Part shown: in pieces, positions 5,563 to 5,663 of the stretch | Numbering within the stretch: the first letter of the stretch is position 1 | How the letters are laid out: each line of letters begins with the position of its first letter | NCBI GenBank assembly: GCA_944350065.1 | Contig: CALVOD010000089.1 | Span: 1 to 5,663 of the forward strand | DNA: 5,663 nucleotides | Direction of reading: 5' to 3' | Source: an uncultured Clostridia bacterium | Lineage (GTDB): Bacteria; Bacillota; Clostridia; Christensenellales; DTU072 | Position numbers and translations under genes: made by a program | Notes under the pieces: generated by a model | The model's database searches: none | Seen by the model: only the letters and a program-made list of their open reading frames with translations | Told to the model about the DNA's origin: nothing

Positions 5563-5663
5563 AACTTGCGTAATAGATTTTTCCGCCTCGGATTGAGCTA
5601 TCAGAATTTCAACAGGCTCATCAACAACGAAACGCAATCGATAAAATTCGAAAACCTCAAAGC
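5545..5663 (-). CDS. C-terminal end of an unidentified protein (partial)
   Basis: A minus-strand frame is open from the right edge to a TAG at 5547-5545 and gives 38 residues of the C-terminus. The sequence alternates charged and hydrophobic residues (FEVFEFYRLRFVVDEPVEI) and ends in an acidic tail (SEAEKSITQVRLDDL), which looks like real protein with a strand-rich C-terminal part. Support comes from the terminator that overlaps the stop codon on the same strand. The 5' part lies outside the window. I do not recognise the family. A plus-strand frame over the outer part is also open to the edge but has no start codon or ribosome binding site. Confidence 0.6.
   Translation of the reverse strand, partial: FEVFEFYRLRFVVDEPVEILIAQSEAEKSITQVRLDDL

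Noticed and set aside
5073..5573. 166-residue plus-strand frame running from inside proC through the tRNA gene
   Set aside because: It spans antisense proC, the tRNA promoter, the tRNA itself and its terminator; no real coding gene would do so.

Overview
The window looks like ordinary chromosome from a low-to-mid-GC Bacillota bacterium, probably an uncultured Clostridia-type lineage. The basis is a Firmicutes-type LexA with a CGAAC-N4-GTTCG-like operator upstream, purine-rich Shine-Dalgarno sites (AAGGGAG, AAAGGAG), a near-consensus sigma-A promoter, a tRNA with encoded CCA, and a long PadR-family regulator. No taxonomic marker was searched, so the placement is inference. No phage, IS element or CRISPR array is visible.

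Layout, left to right. Positions 1-141 hold the possible tail of an unidentified upstream gene or structured RNA, closed by a strong rho-independent terminator. A tyrosine recombinase (345-1412, +) follows. Its promoter sits so close to the ATG that its mRNA is predicted to be leaderless. A 215-bp intergenic region carries a 24-bp palindrome that fits a LexA/SOS operator, plus candidate promoters. Then come lexA (1628-2254, +) and, 33 bp later, a 547-residue PadR-type regulator with a long disordered linker and four predicted membrane helices (2288-3931, +). The two probably form an operon.

A bidirectional terminator (about 3955-3996) separates this from a convergent minus-strand pair, proC (pyrroline-5-carboxylate reductase) and rnhA (ribonuclease HI), which are 4 bp apart. 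Divergent from proC is a tRNA-Trp(CCA) gene with a perfect TTGACA-17-TATAAT promoter and its own terminator. The right edge holds the 3' end of a minus-strand gene of unknown function, also with a terminator.

The window mixes genome-maintenance genes (recombinase, LexA, RNase HI) with proline synthesis and translation. The least ordinary element is the LexA plus membrane-anchored PadR unit: a DNA-damage repressor apparently co-transcribed with a winged-helix protein tethered to the membrane. The leaderless recombinase and the SOS-type operator are the other points worth checking.
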